NCBI RefSeq assembly: GCF_014257025.1
Contig: NZ_JACMSF010000006.1
Coordinates: 186,001 to 250,000, forward strand
DNA length: 64,000 nt
Reading direction: 5' to 3'
Source: Streptomyces cupreus
GTDB taxonomy: Bacteria; Actinomycetota; Actinomycetes; Streptomycetales; Streptomycetaceae
The notes under the pieces are model-generated. The model did not search any database and was not told where the DNA came from. It was given only the letters and a program-made list of their open reading frames with translations. Positions 53,122 to 61,982 of this stretch are shown here, piece by piece. Within the stretch, counting starts at the first letter, position 1. Each line of letters starts with the position of its first letter. Both the position numbers and the translations under genes were made by a program.

Positions 53122-55212
53122 ATGCAGAACACCGCCACGCCCACGCACTGTCCGTACTGCGCCCTGCAGTGCGGGATGAATCTGACGCCCGCCCCGGACG
53201 GGACGGTCGAGCTGAGTGAGCGGGCGGACTTCCCGGTGAACCGGGGCGCGCTGTGCGGCAAGGGCCGTACGGCGCCGGCAGTGCTCTCCTCCCGGGTGCG
53301 TCTGACCTCCCCGTTGGTCCGCTCCGAGGGCACGCTGGTGCCCGCCTCCTGGGAGGAGGCGCTGGACCGGATCGCCGAGGGGCTTCGGCGCACGCGGACG
53401 GAACACGGCCCGGACGCGTGCGGGGTCTTCGGCGGCGGCGGTCTGACCAACGAGAAGGCGTACACGCTCGGCAAGTTCGCGCGGGTGGTGCTCGGCACCT
53501 CCCAGATCGACTACAACGGCCGCTTCTGCATGTCCTCCGCGGCGGCCGCCGGAATGAAGGCGTTCGGCCTCGACCGAGGGCTGCCGTTCCCGCTGGAGGA
53601 CATCCCGAAGACGGGGTGTGTGATCCTCGTCGGCTCCAACCTCGCGGAGACGATGCCGCCGTCGCTGCGGTTCTTCAACGAGCTGCGCGAGAACGGCGGC
53701 ACCCTGATCGTCATCGACCCGCGCCGCACCAAAACCGCCGAGCAGGCCGACCTGCACCTGGCACCCCGGCCCGGCACGGACCTGGCCCTCGCGCTCGGGC
53801 TGCTGCACCTGGTCGTCGCCGAGGGACGCACGGACGAGGAGTACATCCGCGAGCGGACGACCGGCTGGGAGGCGGCCCGCGCGGAGGCGCTGGCGCACTG
53901 GCCGGAGTACGTCGAGCGGATCACGGGCGTGTCCGTGCCCGAACTCCGTGAGACGGTACGGATGTTCTGCGAGCCGGAGTCGGCGATGGTGCTCACCGCC
54001 CGCGGCCCGGAGCAGCAGTCCAAGGGCACCGACACCGTGGGCGCCTGGATCAACCTGTGCCTGGCGACCGGCCGCGCGGGCCGCCCGCTGTCCGGCTACG
54101 GCTGTCTCACCGGCCAGGGCAACGGCCAGGGCGGACGCGAACACGGCCAGAAGGCCGACCAGTTGCCCGGCTACCGCAAGCTGACGGACCCGGAGGCACG
54201 GCGGCATGTGGCCGAGGTGTGGGGCGTGGACCCCGACTCGCTGCCGGGTCCGGGGCGCAGCGCGTACGAGCTGCTGGACGCGCTGGGTACGGACATTCGC
54301 GCGCTGCTGCTGATGGGCTCCAACCCGGTGGTGTCGGCGCCGCGCGCCGCGCATGTCGAGGACCGCATCAAGTCCCTCGATTTCCTTGCCGTCTGTGACG
54401 TGGTGCTGTCGGAGACGGCGGCGCTGGCGGATGTCGTCCTGCCCGTGACGCAGTGGGCCGAGGAGACGGGCACGACGACGAACCTGGAGGGGCGGGTGCT
54501 GCTGCGGCGGAAGGCGATCACGCCCCCCGACGGCATCCGCAGCGACCTGGAGGTCATGCACGAGCTGGCCGACCGCCTCGGTGTGGACAAGGGCTTCCCC
54601 ACCGACCCCGAGGAGGTCTTCGAGGAGCTGCGCCGGGCCAGCGCGGGCGGTCCCGCCGACTACTCCGGGATCACCTACCGCAGGCTCGCGGAGGAGAACG
54701 GGGTGTTCTGGCCGTGCCCGACGGAGGAGCCGGCCGAGGAGCCCACCCACCCCGGCACGCCCCGCCTCTTCCACGACCGGTTCGCCACGGAGGACGGCCG
54801 GGCCCGCTTCGTCCCGGTCGCGCACCGGGCGACGGCCGAGGAACCGGATGACGAGTACCCGGTGCTGCTGACGACGGGACGGGTGGTGTCCCAGTACCAG
54901 TCCGGCGCCCAGACCCGCCGGGTCGACGAGCTGAACGCCGCCGCGCCGGGCCCCTTCGTGGAACTGCACCCGAGGCTGGCGGCGAGGCTCGGCGCGGCCG
55001 AGGGCGACCCGGTGGCGGTGGTCTCCCGTCGCGGCCGGGCGGTTGCCCCGGCCCGCATCACCAGCGCCATCCGCCCCGACACGGTCTTCATGCCCTTCCA
55101 CTGGCCGGGCGAGGGCCGCGCGAACACCCTCACGAACCCCGCACTCGACCCGACTTCCCGTATGCCGGAGTTCAAGGTGTGCGCGGTGCGGGTGGAGGCC
55201 GTGCAGGGGTGA
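53122..55212 (+). CDS. nasA: Assimilatory nitrate reductase-like molybdopterin oxidoreductase
   Basis: 696 residues from ATG 53122. The N-terminal [4Fe-4S] domain has Cys10, Cys13 and Cys17 (CPYCALQCGM) and Cys45 (LCGKGR); FCMSSAAAAGMKAFG contains the likely molybdenum ligand. The bis-MGD binding regions (RKLTDPEARRH; VVSQYQSGAQTRRVDELNAA) extend to the C-terminus. It lacks the C-terminal [2Fe-2S] extension of some assimilatory enzymes. It would reduce nitrate to nitrite in the cytoplasm. The stop abuts the convergent gene for a cyclotransferase-like protein. Formate dehydrogenase-like relatives cannot be excluded by sequence alone. Confidence 0.85.
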   Translation: MQNTATPTHCPYCALQCGMNLTPAPDGTVELSERADFPVNRGALCGKGRTAPAVLSSRVRLTSPLVRSEGTLVPASWEEALDRIAEGLRRTRTEHGPDACGVFGGGGLTNEKAYTLGKFARVVLGTSQIDYNGRFCMSSAAAAGMKAFGLDRGLPFPLEDIPKTGCVILVGSNLAETMPPSLRFFNELRENGGTLIVIDPRRTKTAEQADLHLAPRPGTDLALALGLLHLVVAEGRTDEEYIRERTTGWEAARAEALAHWPEYVERITGVSVPELRETVRMFCEPESAMVLTARGPEQQSKGTDTVGAWINLCLATGRAGRPLSGYGCLTGQGNGQGGREHGQKADQLPGYRKLTDPEARRHVAEVWGVDPDSLPGPGRSAYELLDALGTDIRALLLMGSNPVVSAPRAAHVEDRIKSLDFLAVCDVVLSETAALADVVLPVTQWAEETGTTTNLEGRVLLRRKAITPPDGIRSDLEVMHELADRLGVDKGFPTDPEEVFEELRRASAGGPADYSGITYRRLAEENGVFWPCPTEEPAEEPTHPGTPRLFHDRFATEDGRARFVPVAHRATAEEPDDEYPVLLTTGRVVSQYQSGAQTRRVDELNAAAPGPFVELHPRLAARLGAAEGDPVAVVSRRGRAVAPARITSAIRPDTVFMPFHWPGEGRANTLTNPALDPTSRMPEFKVCAVRVEAVQG

Positions 55213-55620
55213 TCACAGGCGTGCGGTCCAGTCGCCGCCTTCGATGAGCTTGCCGTGCGCCCGTAGCCGGGCGGCGACCGCTGGGGCGGCGACGTACACC
55301 CAGGCGCGGACCGGACGGGAGTCGGTGAGCACCTCGCGCTCGACCCGCTCGTAGAGGTTGCGCGGGTCGCCCGGCGCGTAGTCCTCCAGTCTGTCCAGCA
55401 CCCTCAGCAGGTCCGCGTACTCCTCGGGGCGGGCCGTGATCAGCTCGCCGCGTACCTGGGCGCCGGGCTCCTCCACGACGTACGGATATCCAGGGCCGTC
55501 GTAGAGCAGGGCACCGACCAGTACCGCCGGTTCCTCCGCCAGCGTGCGGCCGCGCAGGAAGACGTCGTGGTTGGGCTCTCCGGGGCGGAGGGTGCCGTAG
55601 ACGAAGAACGGGAGGGTCAC
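55213..55620 (-). CDS. Gamma-glutamylcyclotransferase (AIG2-like) family protein
   Basis: 135 residues from GTG 55620. The fold marker FFVYGTLRPGEPNHDVFL is followed by LLYDGPGYPYVV and a conserved Glu in the VRGELITARP segment. The family includes gamma-glutamyl cyclotransferases and gamma-glutamylamine cyclotransferases. Its stop meets the nitrate reductase stop without a gap. Substrate unknown. Confidence 0.82.
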   Translation of the reverse strand: MTLPFFVYGTLRPGEPNHDVFLRGRTLAEEPAVLVGALLYDGPGYPYVVEEPGAQVRGELITARPEEYADLLRVLDRLEDYAPGDPRNLYERVEREVLTDSRPVRAWVYVAAPAVAARLRAHGKLIEGGDWTARL

Positions 55621-55728
55621 AGAAAGGATTCTGTCTCCTCACACATCTCCACGGGACGGGCCTGGCCACCGACCTGTCATGGCCCCTTAAATCGCAGGAC
55701 AAGATCACCCCTGTTCCCGAGGAGATCC

Positions 55729-57381
55729 ATGAGCCGGATACGGCCGCACATCCGAGATTCCCGTCTCGCCACCGCCGGTGTCGCCGTCACCGCCGCCGGC
55801 CTGCTCGCCGCCGCGCTCACCCCGACCGCCGGAGCCGCCAACCGGCCGACCCGGGCCGTCGCGGTCGAGAACGCGGCCGCCGCCCTCGTCGACCACGCCG
55901 CCGACCTGGGCCTGACCTCGGCCCAGGACACGAAGGTACGGGACGTGATCGTCGACACGGACGGCACACAGCATGTCCGGTACGACCGGACGTACCGTCA
56001 ACTTCCGGTGCTGGGCGGCGACTTCGTCGTCCACCTCGCCAAGGACGGAACCTACCGCAGCGCCTCCCGGGCCGTCGAGGGGTCCCTCGCCCCCGCCGCC
56101 GGTGTCACCCCCGCGCTCCCTGCCACCCGCGCCGCCGACCTCGCCGTGAACGCCCTGCGCGCCGCCAACCTCGGCGAGGCGCTGCGGCAGCTCACCGCCG
56201 AGCCCCGGCTGGTCGTGGACGCCCTGCACGGCGCGCCCAAGCTGGCCTGGCGGACGGACGTCCTCGCCAAGGACTCCCTCGGCAACCCGGTCGGGCGGAC
56301 CGTGCTGACCGACGCGCACACCGGCACGCAGATCGACGCCTGGGACACCCTGGAGACGGCGTCCGGCGACGGGAAGTCGCTGTACAGCGGCACGGTGCCG
56401 CTGAACACGACGCTGTCGGGATCGACGTACCAGCTCAAGGACGCCTCGCGCGGCGGCACTTACACCGGCGACGCGGCCAACAAGACCGACCTGTGTCTGC
56501 TCGGCACCATCTGCGTCAGCCGGGCGCCGTCGACGGTGTTCACCGACGCCGACAACCACTGGGGCACCGGCGCGAGCACCGACCGCGCGACGGCGGCGGT
56601 GGACGCGCAGTACGGCACGGACGTGACCTGGGACTACTTCAAGGGCGTCCACGGCCGCAACGGCATCGCGGGCGACGGCAAGGGCTCCTACAGCCGGGTG
56701 CACTACGGGACGCGGTACAACAACGCCTTCTGGGACGACAGTTGCTTCTGCATGACGTACGGCGACGGTGACGGGACGAACCTCGGCCCGCTGGTGTCGC
56801 TGGACGTGGCGGGGCACGAGATGTCGCACGGGGTGACGTCGAAGACGGCCGCGCTGACCTACTCGGGCGAGTCCGGTGGCCTGAACGAGGCGACCTCGGA
56901 TGTCTTCGGGACACTGGTGGAGTTCTACGCCGGGAATGCCTCGGACGCCGGGGACTACCTGATCGGCGAGAAGATCGTCCGGGACGGATTCGGGCGCGAC
57001 GCGCTCCGCTACATGGACAAGCCCTCCAAGGACGGCGAGTCGGTGGACTGCTGGAGCGCCACGACGGCCACCCTCGACGTCCACTACTCCTCCGGCGTCG
57101 GCAACCACTTCGCGTACCTGCTGGCGGAGGGCAGCGGCGCCAAGACCATCAACGGCGTCGCGTACAACTCCCCGACTTGTGACGGGTCTTCGGTGACGGG
57201 GATCGGCCGGGCCAAGCTGGGCGCGATCTGGTACCGGGCGCTGACGGTCTACATGACGTCGTCGACGAACTACGCGGGCGCGCGTACGGCGACGTTGAGC
57301 GCCGCGAAGGACCTGTACGGCGCGGGGAGTCCGGAGTACGCGGCGGTGGCTGCGGCTTGGAGTGCGGTCAACGTGGGCTGA
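55729..57381 (+). CDS. Secreted M4 family metallopeptidase (thermolysin-like)
   Basis: 550 residues from ATG 55729 behind GAGGAG. Signal peptide about residues 1-37 (ending GAA), then a FTP/PepSY-type propeptide, then the catalytic domain with the zinc motif HEMSH (His363, Glu364, His367) and the third ligand Glu387 in GGLNEATSD. The C-terminal domain has VGNHFAYLLAEGS with the catalytic His. It is an extracellular neutral endopeptidase activated by removal of its propeptide. A hairpin follows at 57405. Confidence 0.95.
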   Translation: MSRIRPHIRDSRLATAGVAVTAAGLLAAALTPTAGAANRPTRAVAVENAAAALVDHAADLGLTSAQDTKVRDVIVDTDGTQHVRYDRTYRQLPVLGGDFVVHLAKDGTYRSASRAVEGSLAPAAGVTPALPATRAADLAVNALRAANLGEALRQLTAEPRLVVDALHGAPKLAWRTDVLAKDSLGNPVGRTVLTDAHTGTQIDAWDTLETASGDGKSLYSGTVPLNTTLSGSTYQLKDASRGGTYTGDAANKTDLCLLGTICVSRAPSTVFTDADNHWGTGASTDRATAAVDAQYGTDVTWDYFKGVHGRNGIAGDGKGSYSRVHYGTRYNNAFWDDSCFCMTYGDGDGTNLGPLVSLDVAGHEMSHGVTSKTAALTYSGESGGLNEATSDVFGTLVEFYAGNASDAGDYLIGEKIVRDGFGRDALRYMDKPSKDGESVDCWSATTATLDVHYSSGVGNHFAYLLAEGSGAKTINGVAYNSPTCDGSSVTGIGRAKLGAIWYRALTVYMTSSTNYAGARTATLSAAKDLYGAGSPEYAAVAAAWSAVNVG

Positions 57382-57404
57382 GCGCACGGAAAATGCGGTG
57401 GCCG

Positions 57405-57440
57405 GGGCGGCAGGGGCGCGGTTAGGCTCCCCTGCCGCCC
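57405..57440 (+). terminator. Stem-loop after the M4 peptidase gene
   Basis: GGGCGGCAGGGG pairs perfectly with CCCCTGCCGCCC (12 bp, 12-base loop), 23 bp past the stop codon and just ahead of the next gene. Confidence 0.7.
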
Positions 57441-57456
57441 ACACCTTTGGAGCCGT

Positions 57457-58362
57457 ATGCCGACCTCGCCGCCGAAGATGCGCCCCGACGAACTCGACAT
57501 AGACGCCGAGCTGGTCCGTCGGCTCGTCGCCGAGCAGTTCCCGCAGTGGGCGGAGCTTCCGGTTCGGCTGGTCCGTTCGGCCGGTACCGACAACGCCATG
57601 TACCGGCTCGGCGACGAACTGGTCGTACGGCTGCCCCGGTTGCCCGGTGGGGAGGGGCAGATCCTTCGGGAGCACCGCTGGCTGCCCCGACTTGCCCCGC
57701 ATCTGCCGCTGTCGGTACCGGTGCCATTGGCGGTGGGTGAGCCCGGTGCGGGGTTCGCGCTGCCGTGGGGGGTGTATCGATGGCTGGAGGGCAGCAACGA
57801 CCTGGTCGAACTGGCCGACGCCGCCGTGGAGTTGGGCAGGTTCGTCGCCGCCCTGCACAAGGTCGACGCCTCCGGCGGCCCGCCGTCCTACCGGGGCGCG
57901 CCGCCCGGCGGCAACGACTCCTACGTACGGCAGGCCATCCGCGACTTCGGCTCCCACGGCACGATCGACCCGGCGCTCGCGACGGAGGTCTGGGAGCGGA
58001 CCCTGCGCCTGCCCGACTGGGACGGCGCCCCCGTCTGGCTGCACGGCGACCTGCTGCCGGGCAATCTGCTCGCCGTGGACGGCCGGCTGACCTCCGTCAT
58101 CGACTTCGGCTGCCTCGGTGTCGGGGATCCGGCGGTGGACCTGATGGCCGCGTGGACCGTGTTGACCGCCGGGACCCGCGAGGCGTTCCGCGCCGCGGCC
58201 GACGTCGACGACGCGACCTGGGAACGGGGCCGGGGCTGGGCCCTGTGCTTCGGTCTGATGGCCGAGCACTATTACGGCGACGCCTTCGGCAACGGTATGA
58301 ACCCGGTGCTTGCGGGAGTGGGCCGGCGAGCGGTGGCAGAGGCACTGGCCGAGTGCGCCTGA
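57457..58362 (+). CDS. Aminoglycoside phosphotransferase family protein
   Basis: 301 residues with the APH/choline-kinase fold. The catalytic loop VWLHGDLLPGNLLAVDGR contains the Asp base and Asn, and IDFGCLGVGDPAVDL supplies the metal-binding DFG-like Asp. The N-terminal lobe has VRLVRSAGTDNAMYRLGD. It phosphorylates a small hydroxylated molecule; whether this is an aminoglycoside cannot be seen. Start ATG 57457 follows immediately on the terminator hairpin. Confidence 0.88.
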   Translation: MPTSPPKMRPDELDIDAELVRRLVAEQFPQWAELPVRLVRSAGTDNAMYRLGDELVVRLPRLPGGEGQILREHRWLPRLAPHLPLSVPVPLAVGEPGAGFALPWGVYRWLEGSNDLVELADAAVELGRFVAALHKVDASGGPPSYRGAPPGGNDSYVRQAIRDFGSHGTIDPALATEVWERTLRLPDWDGAPVWLHGDLLPGNLLAVDGRLTSVIDFGCLGVGDPAVDLMAAWTVLTAGTREAFRAAADVDDATWERGRGWALCFGLMAEHYYGDAFGNGMNPVLAGVGRRAVAEALAECA

Positions 58363-58364
58363 GC

Positions 58365-59243
58365 TCAGCCGCCCGCCGTGGCGGACGCGGCGACGAGGTC
58401 GTGCACCGGGCGGGGCGGCGCCTGCAGCAACTCGGTCAGATCGGAGGACCGGGCCTGAAGGAAGCCCGCGCCCATGTTGGAGAACAGGGACAGGGTGTGG
58501 GTGATCTGGTAGGCCTCGAAGCCATGCCCCGCCAGCCCGGCGCGCGCCTCGGCGAGGGACGAGGGACGGTAGGTGACCGGCCTGCCGTACCGCTTGGTGA
58601 GCAGATCGGCGATGTCCTCGCCGCCGAGCGCGGTCACGCCCTCCAGCTCGTACGTCCGTCCCGCGTGCCGGCTGCGCCCGCCGGCCGCGAGCGCGCGGTC
58701 GGCCTCTGCAGCCACCCGCACGGTGATGTCCGCGAGGTCCTCCCTGGCCACGACCGACATCCGTCCCGTGCCGAGGGCGGCCGAGAAGACCCCGGACTCG
58801 GCGGCCGGTACGGCGTCCGCCGCCGAGAGGCCGCCCAGGAGTTCGGCGTAGAGGCCGTTGCGCAGGATCGTGGCGTCGAAGGGCCCCTGGGCCAGGCGGT
58901 GCTCGGTCCAGCGGTGCGGGAGCGCGAGGGTCGTGCGCTCGCCGGAGCCCGCCAGACTGGTGTAGATCACCTGGCGTACGCCCGCTGCCGCCGCCGCGTC
59001 GGCCACCGCGCCGTGGCGGGCCAGCACGACGTCGTCCTCGGCGTATCCGGCCGAGATCATCACCAGTACGTCGACCCCGGCGAACCCCTCCGCCAGGCTC
59101 GCCGGGTCGTCGAAGTCGATACGGCGCGCTGTGCCGCCGTCGCCGCCGCGGGTGCCGGGCACCACGTCGAGCCCGTCGAGCGCGGTCAGGCCCTGGAGCA
59201 CCAGACGCCCGAGTCCCCCTGAAACGCCGGTCACGAGAATCAT
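58365..59243 (-). CDS. NmrA-like NAD(P)-binding protein
   Basis: 292 residues from ATG 59243 (MILVTGVSGGLGRLVLQGL), which carries the glycine-rich NADP motif at its N-terminus. The rest (FAGVDVLVMISAGYAEDDVV; VRQVIYTSLAGSGERT; HRWTEHRLAQGP) matches NmrA/QOR2-type atypical short-chain enzymes, many of which are quinone oxidoreductases or redox sensors. It is divergent from an HxlR regulator gene that probably controls it. Confidence 0.87.
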   Translation of the reverse strand: MILVTGVSGGLGRLVLQGLTALDGLDVVPGTRGGDGGTARRIDFDDPASLAEGFAGVDVLVMISAGYAEDDVVLARHGAVADAAAAAGVRQVIYTSLAGSGERTTLALPHRWTEHRLAQGPFDATILRNGLYAELLGGLSAADAVPAAESGVFSAALGTGRMSVVAREDLADITVRVAAEADRALAAGGRSRHAGRTYELEGVTALGGEDIADLLTKRYGRPVTYRPSSLAEARAGLAGHGFEAYQITHTLSLFSNMGAGFLQARSSDLTELLQAPPRPVHDLVAASATAGG

Positions 59244-59288
59244 CCGAACAGTCCTTGCGTTGGTCCCTATACGAACAGCACCGAGCAT

Positions 59289-59304
59289 CCGCCGAGTTCG
59301 GCGG
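59289..59304. promoter_or_regulatory. 16-bp palindrome in the NmrA/HxlR divergent region
   Basis: CCGCCGA-GT-TCGGCGG, 20 bp ahead of the HxlR start. A likely operator for autoregulation and control of the divergent gene; alternatively it is a chance GC-rich hairpin. Confidence 0.4.
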
Positions 59305-59324
59305 GTCCGTAAGGAGGCACTTTC

Positions 59325-59774
59325 GTGTCAGCCCCGAACACGGCCGTAAGTTCCCAGGTCAGCGACTCTATTCCGGACGGGCCGTGTGGCGATGACGACT
59401 GTGGGATCCGCGATGTGCTGGACCGGCTCGGCGACCGGTGGACGGTGCTGGTGGTCGTGGAACTCGCCAAGGGCAGCCGTCGTTACGGCGAGTTGGAGCG
59501 GGCGATACCCGGCATCTCGCAGCGGATGCTGTCGCTGACCACGAAACGGCTGTGCCGGGACGGGCTCTTGGAGCGGATCGTCCATCCGACCCTTCCGCCC
59601 CAGGTCGAGTACCGGCTGACCGCGATGGGGCGCAGCTTCTCGGGCGTGATCTCCGGTCTCGCCGACTGGTCCCGGGACCACAAACCGGCGATAGCGGCGG
59701 CGCGTCTGGCGTGGGACGGGGAGCATCCGGGGAGGCCCCCGGCTGCCGGTGCCGGCCTCCCCTCGCCCTCCTGA
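59325..59774 (+). CDS. HxlR family transcriptional regulator
   Basis: 149 residues from GTG 59325. The HxlR winged helix contains CGIRDVLDRLGDRWTVLVVV with its redox-prone Cys, RYGELERAIPGISQRMLSLT, then LERIVHPTLPPQVEYRLTAM. Members respond to aldehydes, quinones or oxidants. It is divergent from the NmrA-like gene, a common pair in actinobacteria. Confidence 0.9.
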   Translation: MSAPNTAVSSQVSDSIPDGPCGDDDCGIRDVLDRLGDRWTVLVVVELAKGSRRYGELERAIPGISQRMLSLTTKRLCRDGLLERIVHPTLPPQVEYRLTAMGRSFSGVISGLADWSRDHKPAIAAARLAWDGEHPGRPPAAGAGLPSPS

Positions 59775-59842
59775 CCAGGGCGTCCATGCGGTGCCCTGGC
59801 CACGGCCGCCCCGGGTGCGGCCGCGCACCCCGCACCGGAGGG

Positions 59843-60427
59843 CTACGCGGCGTACGGCCGCCGCTCCTTCGCCTCCCTCAGCGCGCTCCCCCACCACTCC
59901 AGTTGGTCGAGCATCGTCTTCGCCGCCGCGTCCGGGCCCGTCGGGTCCTTCAGGCGGCCGTCGTCGTCGAAGGCGGCGCCGGCGTTGTGGAAGGAGACGG
60001 TGTCCCGGACCGTGACGGCGTGGAGTTCGGCGAAGACCTGGCGGAGGTGTTCCGCGGCACGCAGGCCGCCCGCGAGGCCGCCGTAGGAGACGAGGGCGAC
60101 GGGCTTGGCCCGCCACTCCCCGTAGTGCCAGTCGATGAGGTTCTTCAGGCCCGCCGGGAAGGAGTGGTTGTACTCGGGGGTGAGGACGACGAAGGCGTCG
60201 GCGCGGGCCAGTTTCGGGCTGACGCCGGTGAGGACCTCGGCCGTCTCGGGGGTACGGGCGAAGGACGTGGGCAGCGGGATCTCGGCGACGTCGACGACCT
60301 CGGGGGTCATGTCCTCGCGGCGGCGGACGTGGTCGAGGATCCAGTCGGCGACGACCGGGCCGAACCGGCCGTGGCGGTTGCTGCCGATGACTACGGTGAC
60401 ATTCAGGGGTTCCGTGGCGGAAGTCAT
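59843..60427 (-). CDS. NADPH-dependent FMN reductase family protein
   Basis: 194 residues from ATG 60427. The flavodoxin-like fold has VVIGSNRHGRFGPVVADWIL and the family signature LTPEYNHSFPAGLKNLIDW, where FMN binds. It reduces flavin or quinones with NAD(P)H. Nothing nearby defines the physiological acceptor. Confidence 0.88.
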   Translation of the reverse strand: MTSATEPLNVTVVIGSNRHGRFGPVVADWILDHVRRREDMTPEVVDVAEIPLPTSFARTPETAEVLTGVSPKLARADAFVVLTPEYNHSFPAGLKNLIDWHYGEWRAKPVALVSYGGLAGGLRAAEHLRQVFAELHAVTVRDTVSFHNAGAAFDDDGRLKDPTGPDAAAKTMLDQLEWWGSALREAKERRPYAA

Positions 60428-60676
60428 GCCGACAGCGTGATACCTCAACCTTTGTCGAGGTCAAGCGCCGCAATCGGGTCACCCGTTCACACGCGCCGCG
60501 CACGCACTTGCCGGACACCCTTGCGTGAGCGTCTTGACCTGCCGAAATGCGCCACCCCACCGGTTCTCCTAACACCCATTCACCCCAATTCTGACGCTCC
60601 CTCAGGAAGCGCTCCCGGCCCACTGCCCCTTACCTCTGTAGGGCAGTGACCCACCGCTGATCCCCAGGGAGCATCG

Positions 60677-61198
60677 ATGCGCCTTACCGCCCGTCTGCTG
60701 ACCGGGAGCGCACTCGCCGTCGCGGCTGCCGGGCTGGTCTCCGCCCCGGCGTACGGCGCGGGCTCCGCGAGCCTGGAGCTCTATCCCTCCTCGGTCGTGC
60801 CGGGCGCGCAGGTCACGGTGAACACGTCGGCCTGCGCGGACGGCGGTACCGCGGCGGGCGACGCCAGCGCGGTGAGTGCCGGCGCTTTCACGCTGGCGCC
60901 GAGCAGTCATGAGCAGAACGCGATCGGGCAGTTCCGGGTGCCGCCGAGCGCGCAGCCGGGGACGTACGAGATCACCGCGACCTGTACCGAGGGCGGGCGG
61001 AAGGTGACGGGCGACCTGGTGGTGACGCTGACCTCGCAGCGCCGGCAGGTGCACCCGCGAGGAAGTGTGGAGACGGGGGTCGGCGGCGCACTCGGCCCCG
61101 GCCCCGTGCAGACCGCGGCCGGCGTGGCGGCGCTCGCCGTCGCCGCCGCGGGCGGTACCTGGCTCCTGCATCGCCGGGCGAGAGGCGACGGGATCTGA
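60677..61198 (+). CDS. Secreted protein with C-terminal anchor, neighbour of class F sortase
   Basis: 173 residues from ATG 60677 with AGGGAG upstream. A Sec signal peptide (about 1-27, ending AYGA) precedes an Ig-like beta-rich domain with two cysteines (about 54 and 99; YEITATCTEGG). The C-terminus has RGSVETGVGGALGPGPVQTA, a membrane helix (AAGVAALAVAAAGGTWLL) and HRRARG, the layout of a cell-wall sorting signal but without a classical LPxTG. Its gene precedes the sortase gene by 108 bp, so it is the likely substrate. Confidence 0.75.
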   Translation: MRLTARLLTGSALAVAAAGLVSAPAYGAGSASLELYPSSVVPGAQVTVNTSACADGGTAAGDASAVSAGAFTLAPSSHEQNAIGQFRVPPSAQPGTYEITATCTEGGRKVTGDLVVTLTSQRRQVHPRGSVETGVGGALGPGPVQTAAGVAALAVAAAGGTWLLHRRARGDGI

Positions 61199-61241
61199 CG
61201 GACGCCCTCCGCTGTCCGTCCCGCCGGTACCGCACGTCCCC

Positions 61242-61282
61242 TCCCCCTCCGGGTCCGACGCCCCTCGCGGCCCGGAGGGGGA
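61242..61282 (+). terminator. Stem-loop between secreted protein and sortase genes
   Basis: TCCCCCTCCGGG pairs with CCCGGAGGGGGA (12 bp) with a 17-base loop. It may weaken transcription into the sortase gene. Confidence 0.55.
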
Positions 61283-61306
61283 CCAGGGTCCGTCCAGGAG
61301 GCTCGG

Positions 61307-61972
61307 GTGCGCAAGCACAGCAACACCGCGCGCACATACGGCAACGTCGCGCGCAGATACGGCAACACCGCGATAGCGGCCGTCACCGTGGTCGCCCTGT
61401 GCTCCGGGGCCTGGCTGCTGCGCAGCGGCGCCGAGCGGCACGCCCCGCCGCAGCCGTCCGCCGCCCAGGCGCACGCCGACCCCGCCGACCGGCAGGCGTC
61501 GGCCGCGCCCGCGCTGCCGCCGTCCCCGCCCGACCGGGTCCGCATCCCCTCGATCCGGGTGAACGCCCCCCTGATGGGCCTCGGTCTCACCCCGGCCGGC
61601 AGTCTCGACGTCCCGCCCGCAGACCGGAAGAACCTGGCCGGCTGGTACGAGGCCGGGACGACACCCGGTGAGACGGGCACCGCGATCGTCGCGGGCCATG
61701 TCGACAACGCCGAGGGCCCGGCCGTCTTCTACCGGCTGGGCGCCCTGAAGAAGGGCAGCACGGTGGAGGTGGACCGGCGCGACGGCACCGCGGCCGTCTT
61801 CACGGTCGACTCCGTCGAGGTGTACGACGACCGCGACTTCCCCGACGAGAAGGTCTACGGCGCAGCCCGCCGCCCTGAGCTGCGGGTGATCACCTGCGGC
61901 GGCGGCTACTCACGCACCACGGGATATCGGGGCAACGTCGTCGTCTTCGCGCACCTCACCGGCAGCCGCTGA
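61307..61972 (+). CDS. Class F sortase
   Basis: 221 residues from GTG 61307. An N-terminal membrane helix (about 22-40) is followed by a Pro/Ala-rich stalk and the sortase beta-barrel. The catalytic His lies in IVAGHVDNAEGPAVF, the Cys in RVITCGGGYSRTTGY and the Arg two residues after YS. It joins surface proteins to the cell wall; the upstream gene encodes a probable substrate. Confidence 0.93.
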   Translation: MRKHSNTARTYGNVARRYGNTAIAAVTVVALCSGAWLLRSGAERHAPPQPSAAQAHADPADRQASAAPALPPSPPDRVRIPSIRVNAPLMGLGLTPAGSLDVPPADRKNLAGWYEAGTTPGETGTAIVAGHVDNAEGPAVFYRLGALKKGSTVEVDRRDGTAAVFTVDSVEVYDDRDFPDEKVYGAARRPELRVITCGGGYSRTTGYRGNVVVFAHLTGSR

Positions 61973-61982
61973 CGCCCGACCG

